From Altererythrobacter xiamenensis (GTDB lineage Bacteria > Pseudomonadota > Alphaproteobacteria > Sphingomonadales > Sphingomonadaceae): a DNA stretch of 64,000 nt. The first letter of the stretch is position 1. Each line of letters begins with the position of its first letter. The notes below the pieces were generated by a model, which was not told where the DNA came from, ran no database searches, and was given only the letters and a program-made list of their open reading frames with translations. The position numbers and the translations under genes are program-made. This document shows positions 30,408 through 38,719 of this stretch, one piece after another. The stretch is taken from positions 558,001 through 622,000 of the forward strand of contig NZ_FXWG01000001.1 of the NCBI RefSeq assembly GCF_900177715.1, given 5' to 3'.

Positions 30408-31181
30408 TCAGCGCAAAGCGTAATCCGCCAGAGCGAGGATGATGTCGGCCTCTTGCTCGCCGCCATCGCGCGCTTCGAACAGGGCGGCATCGGCAAGCAC
30501 GGTAACCTGTCCTTCGCCGACCTGGCATCGGGCGATCAGTCCGCTTGCTTCGATGGTGCAGTTTCCAATGCCACTTTGTCTTTTCGTCAACCGACCGGCG
30601 ATGGCCACTGGTAGTGGACCGACCGGCGTGTCGATGATCTGAGGGGCATTGTCCGAGTTCTCTTCGCGCGTTTCCATGATCACCCCCCAGCGCGGCAGGA
30701 CCGGCGGGACGATACCGATGACGGAGGGGTGGCGCGGATCGCCCAGCGGCGCAGCGTATTCACCGGTCAGCATCGGATCGATCACATAGAGCAATCGCCC
30801 CCCATCCTGCACCCAGTCATCGAGCGCGACATTTCCGGCGGGCGATATCCCGCGCGGCTGCACGATGAGCAATCGCTCTAGCCCTTCGAGGACCGCGCCC
30901 TCCCGCTCTTCAGACACGAAGCTATCGACCGGACGCAGGTCATAGCGCTGTTCGAGCACCTGCCTCACCCAAGGAAGTTCGGCATTCTCGTCGAGCAGCG
31001 TCGCAAGATCCGCGCCATCGGCCCAATAAATCGGGAGGCCTGTCATCAGACCGAGTTCGGCGCGCTCGGAGGCAGGGACCGGTCGGCTCTCATCGCTTGG
31101 CCACAGCGTATACGCCATCACTCCCGCGAGCAGGGCGAACGCTATGGGCACGATAGTGCGCTTAATTGCCTGGGGGAGCAC
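30408..31181 (-). CDS. DUF4350-like membrane-anchored protein
   Basis: A 257-residue protein with one N-terminal membrane segment (TIVPIAFALLAGVMAYTLW) and a periplasmic-facing domain resembling DUF4350 proteins, whose fold is like a glutamine-amidotransferase without known catalysis. Visible parts are GLPIYWADGADLATLLDEN, LERLLIVQPRGISP, LDDWVQDGGRLLYVIDP and VTVLADAALFEARD. The start is GTG 31181, which overlaps the upstream gene by 20 bp. In other bacteria DUF4350 proteins sit with MoxR ATPase and DUF58 genes; those are absent here. Function unknown. Confidence 0.7.
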   Translation of the reverse strand: MLPQAIKRTIVPIAFALLAGVMAYTLWPSDESRPVPASERAELGLMTGLPIYWADGADLATLLDENAELPWVRQVLEQRYDLRPVDSFVSEEREGAVLEGLERLLIVQPRGISPAGNVALDDWVQDGGRLLYVIDPMLTGEYAAPLGDPRHPSVIGIVPPVLPRWGVIMETREENSDNAPQIIDTPVGPLPVAIAGRLTKRQSGIGNCTIEASGLIARCQVGEGQVTVLADAALFEARDGGEQEADIILALADYALR

Positions 31182-31566
31182 CGATGTCTTCTACTGCGCC
31201 GCCGCCATTGTTCGGGCGTGCCGGGGCGTCCCGACCCGGCGCGATTTGCGCAGGGTCTTGCTGCGTGGGTTGCGGCGTTGGCTCTGCAGGCATGTCAGGA
31301 ACGATGCCCGCGTCGGCGAGCGGGTCATTGCCGGTCTGCTCCGCGCTCGGCTCGGTCGTCGGTGCTGCCTCGGGGACCGCCTGCTCGTCGGTCACGCGCG
31401 CACGGTTCTGAATGACGTTGGCCAGCGCGACCAGCAGCAGCATTGCGCCGATCCCCGCGAGCCCGACCTGCAGGCGCTGGAGCGCTTCGGCACGGGTGCC
31501 GCCGAGCGGTGTGGCAGCTTCTTCGCCCGTCCCTTTCTCGTCGCGCGCGAGGCCCAGAAGTTTCAT
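31162..31566 (-). CDS. small single-pass membrane protein, unknown function
   Basis: A 134-residue protein with a charged N-terminus (MKLLGLARDEKGTGEEA), one membrane segment (VGLAGIGAMLLLVALANVI) near residues 40-58 and a Pro, Ala and Gln rich tail. The tail is low complexity and would lie in the periplasm. The start ATG 31566 is preceded by GGA. It ends inside the DUF4350-like gene (20-bp overlap) and begins 22 bp after cysK, so the three are likely one transcript. I recognise no family. Confidence 0.65.
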   Translation of the reverse strand: MKLLGLARDEKGTGEEAATPLGGTRAEALQRLQVGLAGIGAMLLLVALANVIQNRARVTDEQAVPEAAPTTEPSAEQTGNDPLADAGIVPDMPAEPTPQPTQQDPAQIAPGRDAPARPNNGGGAVEDIGAPPGN

Positions 31567-31588
31567 CGGATCCACGAGGACGATCCTA

Positions 31589-32602
31589 TCACGCCTGCTC
31601 GAGCCAGTCGAACACCGGAAGGTCCTTCGAACGCAGCCATTCGGCATTGTACAGCGTCGAGAGATAGCGGAAGCCGGTGTCGCACAGGATCGTCGCGACG
31701 CGCACATCCTTGCGCCCTTCGGCCACCAATTGCTTGCCGAGCTCTATCGCACCCGCAACGTTGATGCCCGATGACAGGCCGAGGCACAGCCCCTCCTCTC
31801 GCAGCAATTTCGCCACCCATTCGAGGCCTTCTTCGTCGGAGATACGGAACTGCGTGTCGATCGGCGCGCCTTCCAGATTGGCGGTGATCCGCCCCTGCCC
31901 GATCCCCTCGGCCACCGAGGAACCTTCGGCCTTGAGTTCGCCATTGGCGTAAAAATTGTAGAGCGCCGCGCCATGCGGATCGGTCAGCGCGATGCGGATA
32001 TTCTCGTCGCGTTCCTTCAGCCCCATGCCGACGCCGGCAATCGTGCCGCCCGTACCTGCAGCGCAGGTAAAGCCGTCGACCCGCCCTTCGAGCTGCTCCC
32101 ACAGTTCGGGCGCGGTGCCTTCGATGTGAGCCTTGCGGTTGGCGACATTGTCGAACTGGCCTGCCCAGATCGCACCTTCGGTCTCTTCCGCCATGCGGCG
32201 CGAGACATGCTGGAAGTGTGCGGGGTCGGCATATTTGGTCGGGGGAACGAGAACCAGCTGTGCGCCAAGGGCACGCAACGTGTCCATCTTCTCCTTCGAC
32301 TGGTTGTCCGGCATGACGATCACGGTCTTGTAGCCGAGCGCATTGGCGACCAGCGCAATGCCGATCCCGGTATTGCCCGCCGTCCCTTCGATCACCGTGC
32401 CGCCGGGTTTCAATTCGCCGCGCTTTTCCGCATCGCGGATCATGAAGAGCGCGGCGCGATCCTTCACCGAGGATCCGGGATTGGCAAACTCGCACTTGCC
32501 GTAGATGTCGCAGCCCGCTGCCTCGCTCGGCCCGGTCAGGCGGACGAGCGGCGTGTTGCCGATGAGGTCGAGGGTCGAGCCGAAAGGCTTTGTAATATTC
32601 AT
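31589..32602 (-). CDS. cysK: cysteine synthase A (O-acetylserine sulfhydrylase)
   Basis: PLP enzyme that replaces the acetate of O-acetylserine with sulfide to form cysteine. The protein is 337 residues. The PLP lysine lies in NPGSSVKDRAAL, the substrate loop is EGTAGNTGIGIA, and the phosphate-binding glycines are in CAAGTGGTIAGVGMG. The C-terminus is slightly longer than in E. coli CysK (323). The start ATG 32602 matches the family N-terminus (FGSTLDLIGNTPLVRL). It is followed by two membrane-protein genes. A dispersed repeat lies 80 bp upstream, between it and the ferredoxin gene. Confidence 0.93.
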   Translation of the reverse strand: MNITKPFGSTLDLIGNTPLVRLTGPSEAAGCDIYGKCEFANPGSSVKDRAALFMIRDAEKRGELKPGGTVIEGTAGNTGIGIALVANALGYKTVIVMPDNQSKEKMDTLRALGAQLVLVPPTKYADPAHFQHVSRRMAEETEGAIWAGQFDNVANRKAHIEGTAPELWEQLEGRVDGFTCAAGTGGTIAGVGMGLKERDENIRIALTDPHGAALYNFYANGELKAEGSSVAEGIGQGRITANLEGAPIDTQFRISDEEGLEWVAKLLREEGLCLGLSSGINVAGAIELGKQLVAEGRKDVRVATILCDTGFRYLSTLYNAEWLRSKDLPVFDWLEQA

Positions 32603-32680
32603 CTTGCGGGAATTAGGCGCAGCTTGTGCCGCGCGCAATGGAGTAAGGCTTTCCAGCCTGCTATCTGCGCTAGCACGCCC

Positions 32681-32781
32681 GGTCCGCGACAAGCGGACCG
32701 CAAGGGCAAACGCCCGCCCGCAGCGATGCGGCCTTCAGGTCGTGTGAGCGAGGATTTCGCACACTCGGATGAGTGTGCGGA
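32681..32781 (-). repeat. dispersed four-hairpin intergenic element, copy A
   Basis: About 100 nt between the ferredoxin stop and cysK. In plus-strand order: GGTCCGC/GCGGACC (7 bp); GGGC-aaac-GCCC; GCGGCCT/AGGTCGT (7 pairs with G-U); and CGCACACTC-ggat-GAGTGTGCG (9 bp, perfect). A second copy lies at 39389-39505, roughly three quarters identical by eye over the core, with changes that keep pairing. On the minus strand it begins 10 bases after the ferredoxin stop codon. Confidence 0.75.
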
Positions 32782-32791
32782 CATATCTCGC

Positions 32792-33109
32792 TTAATCTTC
32801 GTCGGCGATCGTGACCTTCAGGCCGTCGAGATCGTCGGTGAACGCAATCTGGCACGACAGGCGCGAGGTTTCATTGCGGTGGTCAGAGCTTTCGAGAAGA
32901 TCGTCCTCGTCCTCGCTCATCTTCGGCAACTTGTCCGCGAAGGCCGGATCGACGTGCACGTGGCAGGTCGCGCACGAACAGCAACCGCCGCACAGCGCCA
33001 GCAGCTCGTCGAAGCCGTTGTCGCGAATGGCTTCCATCACGGTCAGGCCGTCCTCGACATCGATTTCCGAGGTTTCGCCTTCACGGGTGGTGACGATCAG
33101 CTTGGGCAT
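32792..33109 (-). CDS. 2Fe-2S ferredoxin, adrenodoxin type
   Basis: Small electron carrier of 105 residues. The cluster ligands are Cys40, Cys46, Cys49 and Cys86, giving the adrenodoxin/putidaredoxin spacing C-x5-C-x2-C-x36-C. An acidic stretch ([12 protein letters not shown]) matches the partner-docking helix. The start ATG 33109 fits the family beginning [11 protein letters not shown]. Such ferredoxins serve cytochrome P450 systems, heme A synthesis or iron-sulfur assembly (FdxB); the neighbours do not decide which. The gene is divergent from the glycosylase gene 107 bp away and is followed by the repeat element. Confidence 0.92.
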   Translation of the reverse strand: MPKLIVTTREGETSEIDVEDGLTVMEAIRDNGFDELLALCGGCCSCATCHVHVDPAFADKLPKMSEDEDDLLESSDHRNETSRLSCQIAFTDDLDGLKVTIADED

Positions 33110-33216
33110 ATGTGCGTGTCCTTGTGCATGGGGCCGCCACGAGGCAACCACTATCGGCTCTTTGGGCGGGCTGCTAAGCATTGCCGCGAATATTTGCAAG
33201 CTAGGGGAAGTGATAA

Positions 33217-33834
33217 GTGGGCCTTTCGGCAGAGACGATCCGCAAGGGGCTGGACGCCGTCGCTCAGGGCGAACCACGCGTCGCCGAAGCGATCGAGCGG
33301 GTCGGCTATCCCGAACCGCGCATTCGCGATCGCGGCTACAAGACCCTCTTGAGAACCATTGTCGGACAACAGGTCTCGGTCGCAGCGGCGAGCTCGATGT
33401 GGAACAAGCTGGAAGCCGAGCTCGGCTCCGATTTCACCGCTGCCTGCCTCTTGGAACGCGATTTCGATACTCTTCGCGCCTGCGGATTGTCGCGGCAAAA
33501 GCAAGGCTATGCGCGCTCGCTATGCGAACTGGTCGAGGCAGGCGCAGTGGATTTCGAAAACCTGCCCAAGGATGACGAAGAAGCCATCGCCGATCTTACC
33601 CAGATCAAGGGGATCGGGCGCTGGTCTGCCGAGATTTACCTGCTGTTTGCAGAGGGGCGCCCGGACATCTGGCCGGCAGGCGACCTCGCCGTGCAAGAGG
33701 GGGTCAAACGCCTGCTCGAACTGGACGAACGCCCGACCGAGAAACCGACCCGCGAAATCGGCGAACGCTGGTCCCCGCATCGCGGCGCGATGGCGATCTT
33801 CACCTGGCATTATTATGCCAATCCTGCACTATGA
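33217..33834 (+). CDS. DNA-3-methyladenine glycosylase, HhH-GPD family (AlkA-like)
   Basis: Base-excision repair glycosylase that removes alkylated bases. The protein is 205 residues and corresponds to the catalytic core of AlkA without its N-terminal domain. The helix-hairpin-helix is [15 protein letters not shown] (residues 127-141), and Asp156 in WPAGDLAVQ is the likely catalytic acid. The [14 protein letters not shown] helix is typical. The start is GTG 33217 with AGGGGAAG upstream. Exact specificity cannot be told from sequence. Confidence 0.9.
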   Translation: MGLSAETIRKGLDAVAQGEPRVAEAIERVGYPEPRIRDRGYKTLLRTIVGQQVSVAAASSMWNKLEAELGSDFTAACLLERDFDTLRACGLSRQKQGYARSLCELVEAGAVDFENLPKDDEEAIADLTQIKGIGRWSAEIYLLFAEGRPDIWPAGDLAVQEGVKRLLELDERPTEKPTREIGERWSPHRGAMAIFTWHYYANPAL

Positions 33835-33914
33835 CCGCAGCGTAAGTCTATCTTGCCAAAGATGATTCCCGGTGTATTGTAATTCTAATACAGCTAGAGA
33901 GAGGACTGACCCCA

Positions 33915-35984
33915 ATGACTTCTAGACACACCCCCCGCCTGCTGACCGCCCTGCTCGCCGCGAGCGCACTGACACTGCCCGGCGCAGTTCAGGCGGATCA
34001 TCACGCCACAAACGGAGCCGAAATGACCGAAGCCACTGCAGCAGCCCCCCTGATCCCGCGTGACGCCCTGTTCGGCAATCCTTCGCGCGCACAGGGTCGC
34101 CTCAGCCCCGATGGCAAGTGGCTCAGCTGGCTCGCGCCGAAGAACGACGTGCTCAATATCTGGCTCGCCCCGGCCGACAATCCCGATGCGGCAAAGGCGG
34201 TAACAAACGCCACCGACCGCCCGATCCGCCAGCATTTCTGGGCTCCGGATTCGAAGAGCCTCGGCTATATCCAGGACAAGGGCGGGGACGAGAACTTCCT
34301 ACTCTACGGGATCGATGTCGAGACCGGCGAAGAGCGCACGCTGACTCCGTTCGAGAACACCCGCGTACAGATCGTCGGAGCTTCGGAGAGCATCCGCGAC
34401 AAGATCCTCGTCGGGCTCAACAACCGCAATCCGCAATTCCATGACGTCCACATGCTCGACCTCAACACGGGCGAGCTGACGCTGGTGCTCGAGAACAACG
34501 GCTATGCCGGTTTCATGGCCGACGACAATCTGGATGTGCGCATGGCGATGCGCCAGAATGCCGAAGGCGGCACTGACTACTTCAATGTCGTCGACGGCGA
34601 AGTGGAGGAAGAACCCTTCACCAGCACGGCGATGGAAGATTCGCTGACCACCAATCCCGCCGGTTACACCACGGACGGCACGATCCTCTACTGGCTCGAC
34701 AGCCGTGACCGGAATACCGCTGCGCTCTATGCGCAGAACACCGAAACCGGAGAGCGCACGCTTATCGCGGAAAACGACAAGGCCGATATCGGCGGAACGA
34801 TCCGCGATCCCAAGACCGGCGTCGTCGAAGCCTATTCGGTGAATTACCTGACGAATGAATGGACCGCGACCGATCCCGAGCTGAAGGCCGCGCTCGACTG
34901 GCTCGACGAACGGCTCGAGGGCGATTTCGGCATCTCGAGCCGGACCGAAGACGACCGCACCTGGATCGTGTGGAACGACCCGCTCGTGGCGCCGAGCAAG
35001 ACCTACATCTTCGATCGCGATGCGGAAACGCTGACCGAGTTCTACACCACGCGGCCCGAACTCGAAGGCGCTCCGCTTCAGCCGATGCACCCGGTCGAGA
35101 TCACCAGCCGGGACGGGCTGACCCTGCCCTCTTACCTCACCCTGCCGCCGGGCAGCGACAAGGATGGCGACGGACGTCCGGAAGAGGCAGTGCCGATGGT
35201 GCTCCTGGTCCACGGCGGGCCGTGGGCGCGTGATGAATATGGCTTCAACTCGATCCACCAGATGCTCGCCAACCGCGGCTACGCGGTGCTCAGCACCAAC
35301 TTCCGCGGCTCGACCGGCTTCGGCAAGGATTTCCTCAATGCAGCCAACCTGCAGTGGGGCCTCAAGATGCATGACGACCTGATCGATGCGACCGACTGGG
35401 CGATCTCGGAAGGCATCACGGCTGAAGACCAGGTCGCGATCATGGGCGGCTCCTACGGCGGCTATGCGACGCTGGCAGGGCTGACATTCACGCCCGAGAA
35501 ATTCGCCTGCGGCGTCGACATCGTCGGCCCGTCGAACCTCGAAACGCTGCTGTCGACCATCCCGCCATACTGGGCACCGCTGGTGAAGATCTTCCATACC
35601 CGCATGGGCGATCCCAATACGGAAGAAGGCCTGGCGCTGCTCAAGGCGGCAAGCCCGCTCTACAAGGCGGACCAGATCACCAAGCCGCTGCTGATCGCGC
35701 AGGGCGCCAATGATCCGCGCGTCAAGCAGGCCGAGAGCGACCAGATCGTGAATGCGATGAAGGAAGCCGGCATTCCGGTGACCTACGTCCTCTATCCCGA
35801 TGAAGGCCACGGCTTTGCCAAGCCCGACAACAACAAGGCGTTCTTCGGCATTGCCGAAAACTTCCTCGCCGAATGCCTCGGCGGCCGTGCAGAGCCGCTG
35901 GGCAATGTGCTCGAACCCTCCAGCGCCGAGATTCTCGAAGGTGCGGAGCATGTGAAAGGCCTCGAAGACGCCATCGAGGGCTGA
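33915..35984 (+). CDS. secreted S9 family prolyl oligopeptidase-like peptidase
   Basis: A 689-residue exported serine peptidase (DPP IV/acylaminoacyl peptidase group). The signal peptide (LLTALLAASALTLPGAVQA) occupies about residues 9-27, followed by a short His-Ala linker. A beta-propeller spans about residues 50-400 (RLSPDGKWLSWLAPKND), and the alpha/beta-hydrolase domain carries HGGPWARDEYG, the nucleophile GGSYGGYATL, the acid in GANDPRV and the His in DEGHGFAKP. The ATG has GAGAGGA upstream. It is probably periplasmic. A terminator lies 70 bp after the stop. Confidence 0.93.
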   Translation: MTSRHTPRLLTALLAASALTLPGAVQADHHATNGAEMTEATAAAPLIPRDALFGNPSRAQGRLSPDGKWLSWLAPKNDVLNIWLAPADNPDAAKAVTNATDRPIRQHFWAPDSKSLGYIQDKGGDENFLLYGIDVETGEERTLTPFENTRVQIVGASESIRDKILVGLNNRNPQFHDVHMLDLNTGELTLVLENNGYAGFMADDNLDVRMAMRQNAEGGTDYFNVVDGEVEEEPFTSTAMEDSLTTNPAGYTTDGTILYWLDSRDRNTAALYAQNTETGERTLIAENDKADIGGTIRDPKTGVVEAYSVNYLTNEWTATDPELKAALDWLDERLEGDFGISSRTEDDRTWIVWNDPLVAPSKTYIFDRDAETLTEFYTTRPELEGAPLQPMHPVEITSRDGLTLPSYLTLPPGSDKDGDGRPEEAVPMVLLVHGGPWARDEYGFNSIHQMLANRGYAVLSTNFRGSTGFGKDFLNAANLQWGLKMHDDLIDATDWAISEGITAEDQVAIMGGSYGGYATLAGLTFTPEKFACGVDIVGPSNLETLLSTIPPYWAPLVKIFHTRMGDPNTEEGLALLKAASPLYKADQITKPLLIAQGANDPRVKQAESDQIVNAMKEAGIPVTYVLYPDEGHGFAKPDNNKAFFGIAENFLAECLGGRAEPLGNVLEPSSAEILEGAEHVKGLEDAIEG

Positions 35985-36053
35985 GGCCCCGGACCGTTCA
36001 CGTCTGCGCCGTTTTTTCGGCGCTGACATGAATGTAAATAGCTGACAAGCGAG

Positions 36054-36084
36054 CCGCGCGGGGGTAGCACCTTCGCGCGGTTTT
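36054..36084 (+). terminator. Rho-independent terminator behind the S9 peptidase gene
   Basis: CCGCGCG and CGCGCGG form a 7-bp stem around a 13-nt loop, followed by TTTTGCTTTG. It ends just before the ribosome site of the next gene. Confidence 0.6.
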
Positions 36085-36100
36085 GCTTTGGGAGGGGAAA

Positions 36101-36907
36101 ATGGCCGAACGCAGATCGATTTTCATCACCGGCGGTGCCTCGGGCATTGGCCAGGCCATCGCACTGTACTTTGCCGAGCGCGGCTGGTTCGTCGGCATCG
36201 CCGATGTGAACGAGAAAGGCATGGAGGAAACCCTCGGCCAGATCGCGGGCGGGTTCAAATATGCCCACCGGCTCGATGTGCGAGACCGCGCGCAATGGGA
36301 CGAGGCGCTTGCCGCGTTTGAAACCGCTGCCGGCGGGCGGATCGACGTCGTAGTCAACAACGCGGGGATCGGTGCGGGCGGCGACATCGCCACCATGCCC
36401 GTCGACGAGATTGACCGCTGCCTCGACATCAATCTGCGCGGGGTGCTCTATGGTGCGCAGGCCGCCTATCCCTATCTCAAGAAGACCGCGCCCGGCTCTG
36501 CCCTCATCAACACCGCGAGTGCTGCTGGCATTCTCGGATCATCGGGCATGAGCGTCTATTGCGCGACGAAGTTCGGCGTGCGCGGCATCGCGGAAAGTCT
36601 CGATGCGGAATGGGCCGATGACGGGATCAAGGTGGCCTCGATCTGCCCATCCTTCATCGACACGCCGCTGCTCGATGGCACCGGCAGCCGCAATTCGAAC
36701 GAGTTGATCCGCGACCGCGTTACTGATGCGGGACTGGAAATCACGCCGGTCGTGGAAGTCGCCGAAGCTGCATGGAAGGCGGTGCATGGCGACGACCTGC
36801 ACTACCTCGTCGGCAAGACTGCGAAGAAGATGAACTTCGCCAAGCGCTGGATGCCTGGCCGCCTGCGCCAGCAGGCCCGCACCAATCTCAAGCCGCTTGG
36901 CCAATAA
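36101..36907 (+). CDS. SDR family oxidoreductase, first of a tandem pair
   Basis: Classical short-chain dehydrogenase/reductase of 268 residues with cofactor motif TGGASGIG, NNAG, the catalytic Ser in INTASAAG and YCATK (Tyr-x3-Lys). The residue after the second strand is Asp (GIADVNEK), suggesting a preference for NAD. The substrate is unknown. The start ATG 36101 has GGAGGGG. The next gene is a close paralogue 20 bp downstream, so this is a tandem duplication within one transcript. The tail is basic (KRWMPGRLRQQARTNLK). Confidence 0.92.
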   Translation: MAERRSIFITGGASGIGQAIALYFAERGWFVGIADVNEKGMEETLGQIAGGFKYAHRLDVRDRAQWDEALAAFETAAGGRIDVVVNNAGIGAGGDIATMPVDEIDRCLDINLRGVLYGAQAAYPYLKKTAPGSALINTASAAGILGSSGMSVYCATKFGVRGIAESLDAEWADDGIKVASICPSFIDTPLLDGTGSRNSNELIRDRVTDAGLEITPVVEVAEAAWKAVHGDDLHYLVGKTAKKMNFAKRWMPGRLRQQARTNLKPLGQ

Positions 36908-36927
36908 TTTCTCAGGGGAGAGCCAGA

Positions 36928-37731
36928 ATGAGCGAGCGCAGGTCCATCTTCATCACCGGCGGCGCGTCGGGCATCGGGCGCGAGGTCGCGCTCTATTTCG
37001 CCAAGCGCGGCTGGTTCGTCGGCATCGCCGATGTCGATCAACAGGGGCTGGAAGACACGCTCGGCCTGATCGAAGGCGGCTACAAATATGCCCACCGACT
37101 CGACGTGCGCGACCGCGCGGCTTGGGACGAGGCATTGCAAGCCTTCTCGACTGCGGCTGGCGGGCGCATCGATGTGGTCTTCAACAATGCCGGGATCGGC
37201 CATGGCGGCCCGCTGGCGGAACAGCCCGCCGAAGAGATCGAGCAGTTGGTCGCGGTCAATATGAAGGGCGTGCTGTTCGGCGCGCAGGCGGCTTATCCGC
37301 ACCTCAAGAAGACCGCACCCGGATCGGCGCTGATCAGCACCGCGAGCCTCGCCGGGATCATCGGCGCGCCGAACCTCTCGGCCTATTGCGCGACCAAGTG
37401 GGGCGTGCGCGGAATGACCGAGGCGCTGGATGCCGAATGGGCTGCCGACGGCATCACCGTCGCCTCGCTATGCCCGGGCTTCATCGACACTCCGCTGATA
37501 GAACAGACCAATCCGGATTCGAACATGTCGGTCAAGGAAACGCTGACCGAAGCAGGGGTCGAGGTTTCACCTGTCTCGGACGTGCCCGAGGTGGTGTGGA
37601 ACGCAGTGCATGGCGACAAGCTGCACTACACCGTGGGCAAGATGGCGGGCCGGCTGATGAAGCTGAAGCGTTGGCTACCCGGACGCGTGCGCAAGGAAAT
37701 GCGCAGCCAGGGCGTCGGCGCGGAAATCTAG
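36928..37731 (+). CDS. SDR family oxidoreductase, second of a tandem pair
   Basis: Classical SDR of 267 residues, roughly two thirds identical by eye to the gene before it, with very high similarity up to about residue 170 and more divergence in the substrate loop (DTPLIEQTNPDSN against DTPLLDGTGSRNS). Motifs are TGGASGIG, NNAG, ISTASLAG and YCATK. The start ATG 36928 has AGGGGAG upstream. The differing substrate loops suggest related but distinct substrates. It ends 28 bp before the convergent phhB. Confidence 0.92.
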   Translation: MSERRSIFITGGASGIGREVALYFAKRGWFVGIADVDQQGLEDTLGLIEGGYKYAHRLDVRDRAAWDEALQAFSTAAGGRIDVVFNNAGIGHGGPLAEQPAEEIEQLVAVNMKGVLFGAQAAYPHLKKTAPGSALISTASLAGIIGAPNLSAYCATKWGVRGMTEALDAEWAADGITVASLCPGFIDTPLIEQTNPDSNMSVKETLTEAGVEVSPVSDVPEVVWNAVHGDKLHYTVGKMAGRLMKLKRWLPGRVRKEMRSQGVGAEI

Positions 37732-37759
37732 GACATCGCACGAAGGATGGCGTGCTCGA

Positions 37760-38065
37760 CTACAACAGCGCGTCGATTGCTTCGGCCATGTCGGCATCGC
37801 GCTGCGACAGCGCGCCGCCATTGTCCGGATCGGCGTCATGCGTCGTCAGCGTGATCTCGACGCGGTTGTAGACGTTGAACCATTCGGGATGGTGATCGTG
37901 CTTTTCCGCGAGCAATGCCACGCGCGCCATGAAGCCCCAGGCCTCGCTGAAATCGGCGAACTGCAACTTTCGCTGGATCGCCGCGCCGTCTCGGGCGGAT
38001 GACCAGTCTGAATGATCGGCAAGGAGGGTCGCCACCTCTTTCTCGTTGAGCTTCGGGACGGACAT
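37760..38065 (-). CDS. phhB: 4a-hydroxytetrahydrobiopterin dehydratase
   Basis: Pterin-4a-carbinolamine dehydratase of 101 residues, which regenerates the pterin cofactor of aromatic amino-acid hydroxylases. The family core is clear: [20 protein letters not shown] followed by [19 protein letters not shown], with the substrate-binding His residues. No phenylalanine hydroxylase gene is in the window. Orphan copies like this are common in alphaproteobacteria, where the role may be in moonlighting or other pterin enzymes. It is divergent from ccmA. Confidence 0.93.
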   Translation of the reverse strand: MSVPKLNEKEVATLLADHSDWSSARDGAAIQRKLQFADFSEAWGFMARVALLAEKHDHHPEWFNVYNRVEITLTTHDADPDNGGALSQRDADMAEAIDALL

Positions 38066-38137
38066 GGGGGCCTCGCTTTCGCAAATTGTCGTTCGAGTTA
38101 TTGTTCGCCAGCCACCTTTCGCCTAACGCTCCGCGTC

Positions 38138-38719
38138 ATGCAAGCGCGCCTCGCCGCATCCGATCTCGCCTGCCGCAGAGGCGACCGCGTGCTGTTTCGC
38201 GGGCTGTCGCTCGCGCTCGGTCCGGGGGACGTCCTGCATATCGAAGGCGCCAATGGCATCGGCAAGACGAGCCTGCTGCGCATCCTCGCCGGATTGCTCG
38301 CGCCCTATGCCGGATCGGTGGAGCGCGAAGGCGCGATCGGGCTGGTCGACGAACGCCCTGCCCTCGATCCCGACCTGCCGCTGGGCAAGGCGCTGGGTTT
38401 CTGGTCGCGGATCGACGGTTCGAGCGAGGCGGCGGCTATCGCCGAGCGATTGGCCCTAACCGACCTGCTCGACGTACCCGTGCGCTACCTCTCGACTGGG
38501 CAGAGGAAGCGCGCGGCGCTCGCGCGGCTCATGGGACAAGATGCGCCGATCTGGCTGCTCGACGAGCCCTTGTCCGGCCTCGACGAAGTGTCGCGCGGTC
38601 TCGTCGCGGAGCTGGTGAGCGAGCATTCGGCTGCGGGCGGAATTGCGGTCATCGCATCGCACCAGCCGCTGGTGGTCGAACGCTTCGAAGCCTTCGCGCT
38701 GGCGGAGTACGTGCTGTGA
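38138..38719 (+). CDS. ccmA: heme exporter ATP-binding protein CcmA
   Basis: ABC ATPase of the cytochrome c maturation system I, which drives release of heme-loaded CcmE. The protein is 193 residues with Walker A GANGIGKTSL, signature LSTGQRKRAALARL, Walker B IWLLDEPLSGLD and the H-loop IASHQP. The length is typical for CcmA. The ATG at 38138 gives the family start (MQARLAASDLACRRGDR). The stop overlaps ccmB by one base (TGATG). Confidence 0.93.
   Translation: MQARLAASDLACRRGDRVLFRGLSLALGPGDVLHIEGANGIGKTSLLRILAGLLAPYAGSVEREGAIGLVDERPALDPDLPLGKALGFWSRIDGSSEAAAIAERLALTDLLDVPVRYLSTGQRKRAALARLMGQDAPIWLLDEPLSGLDEVSRGLVAELVSEHSAAGGIAVIASHQPLVVERFEAFALAEYVL

Noticed and set aside
36006..36023. GCGCCG-tttttt-CGGCGC as a terminator
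   Set aside because: The T run is in the loop and not after the stem. The hairpin at 36054-36084 followed by TTTT is the better terminator.
34299..36029. Long minus-strand frame opposite the S9 peptidase
   Set aside because: Antisense to a gene with complete catalytic motifs; no independent evidence.
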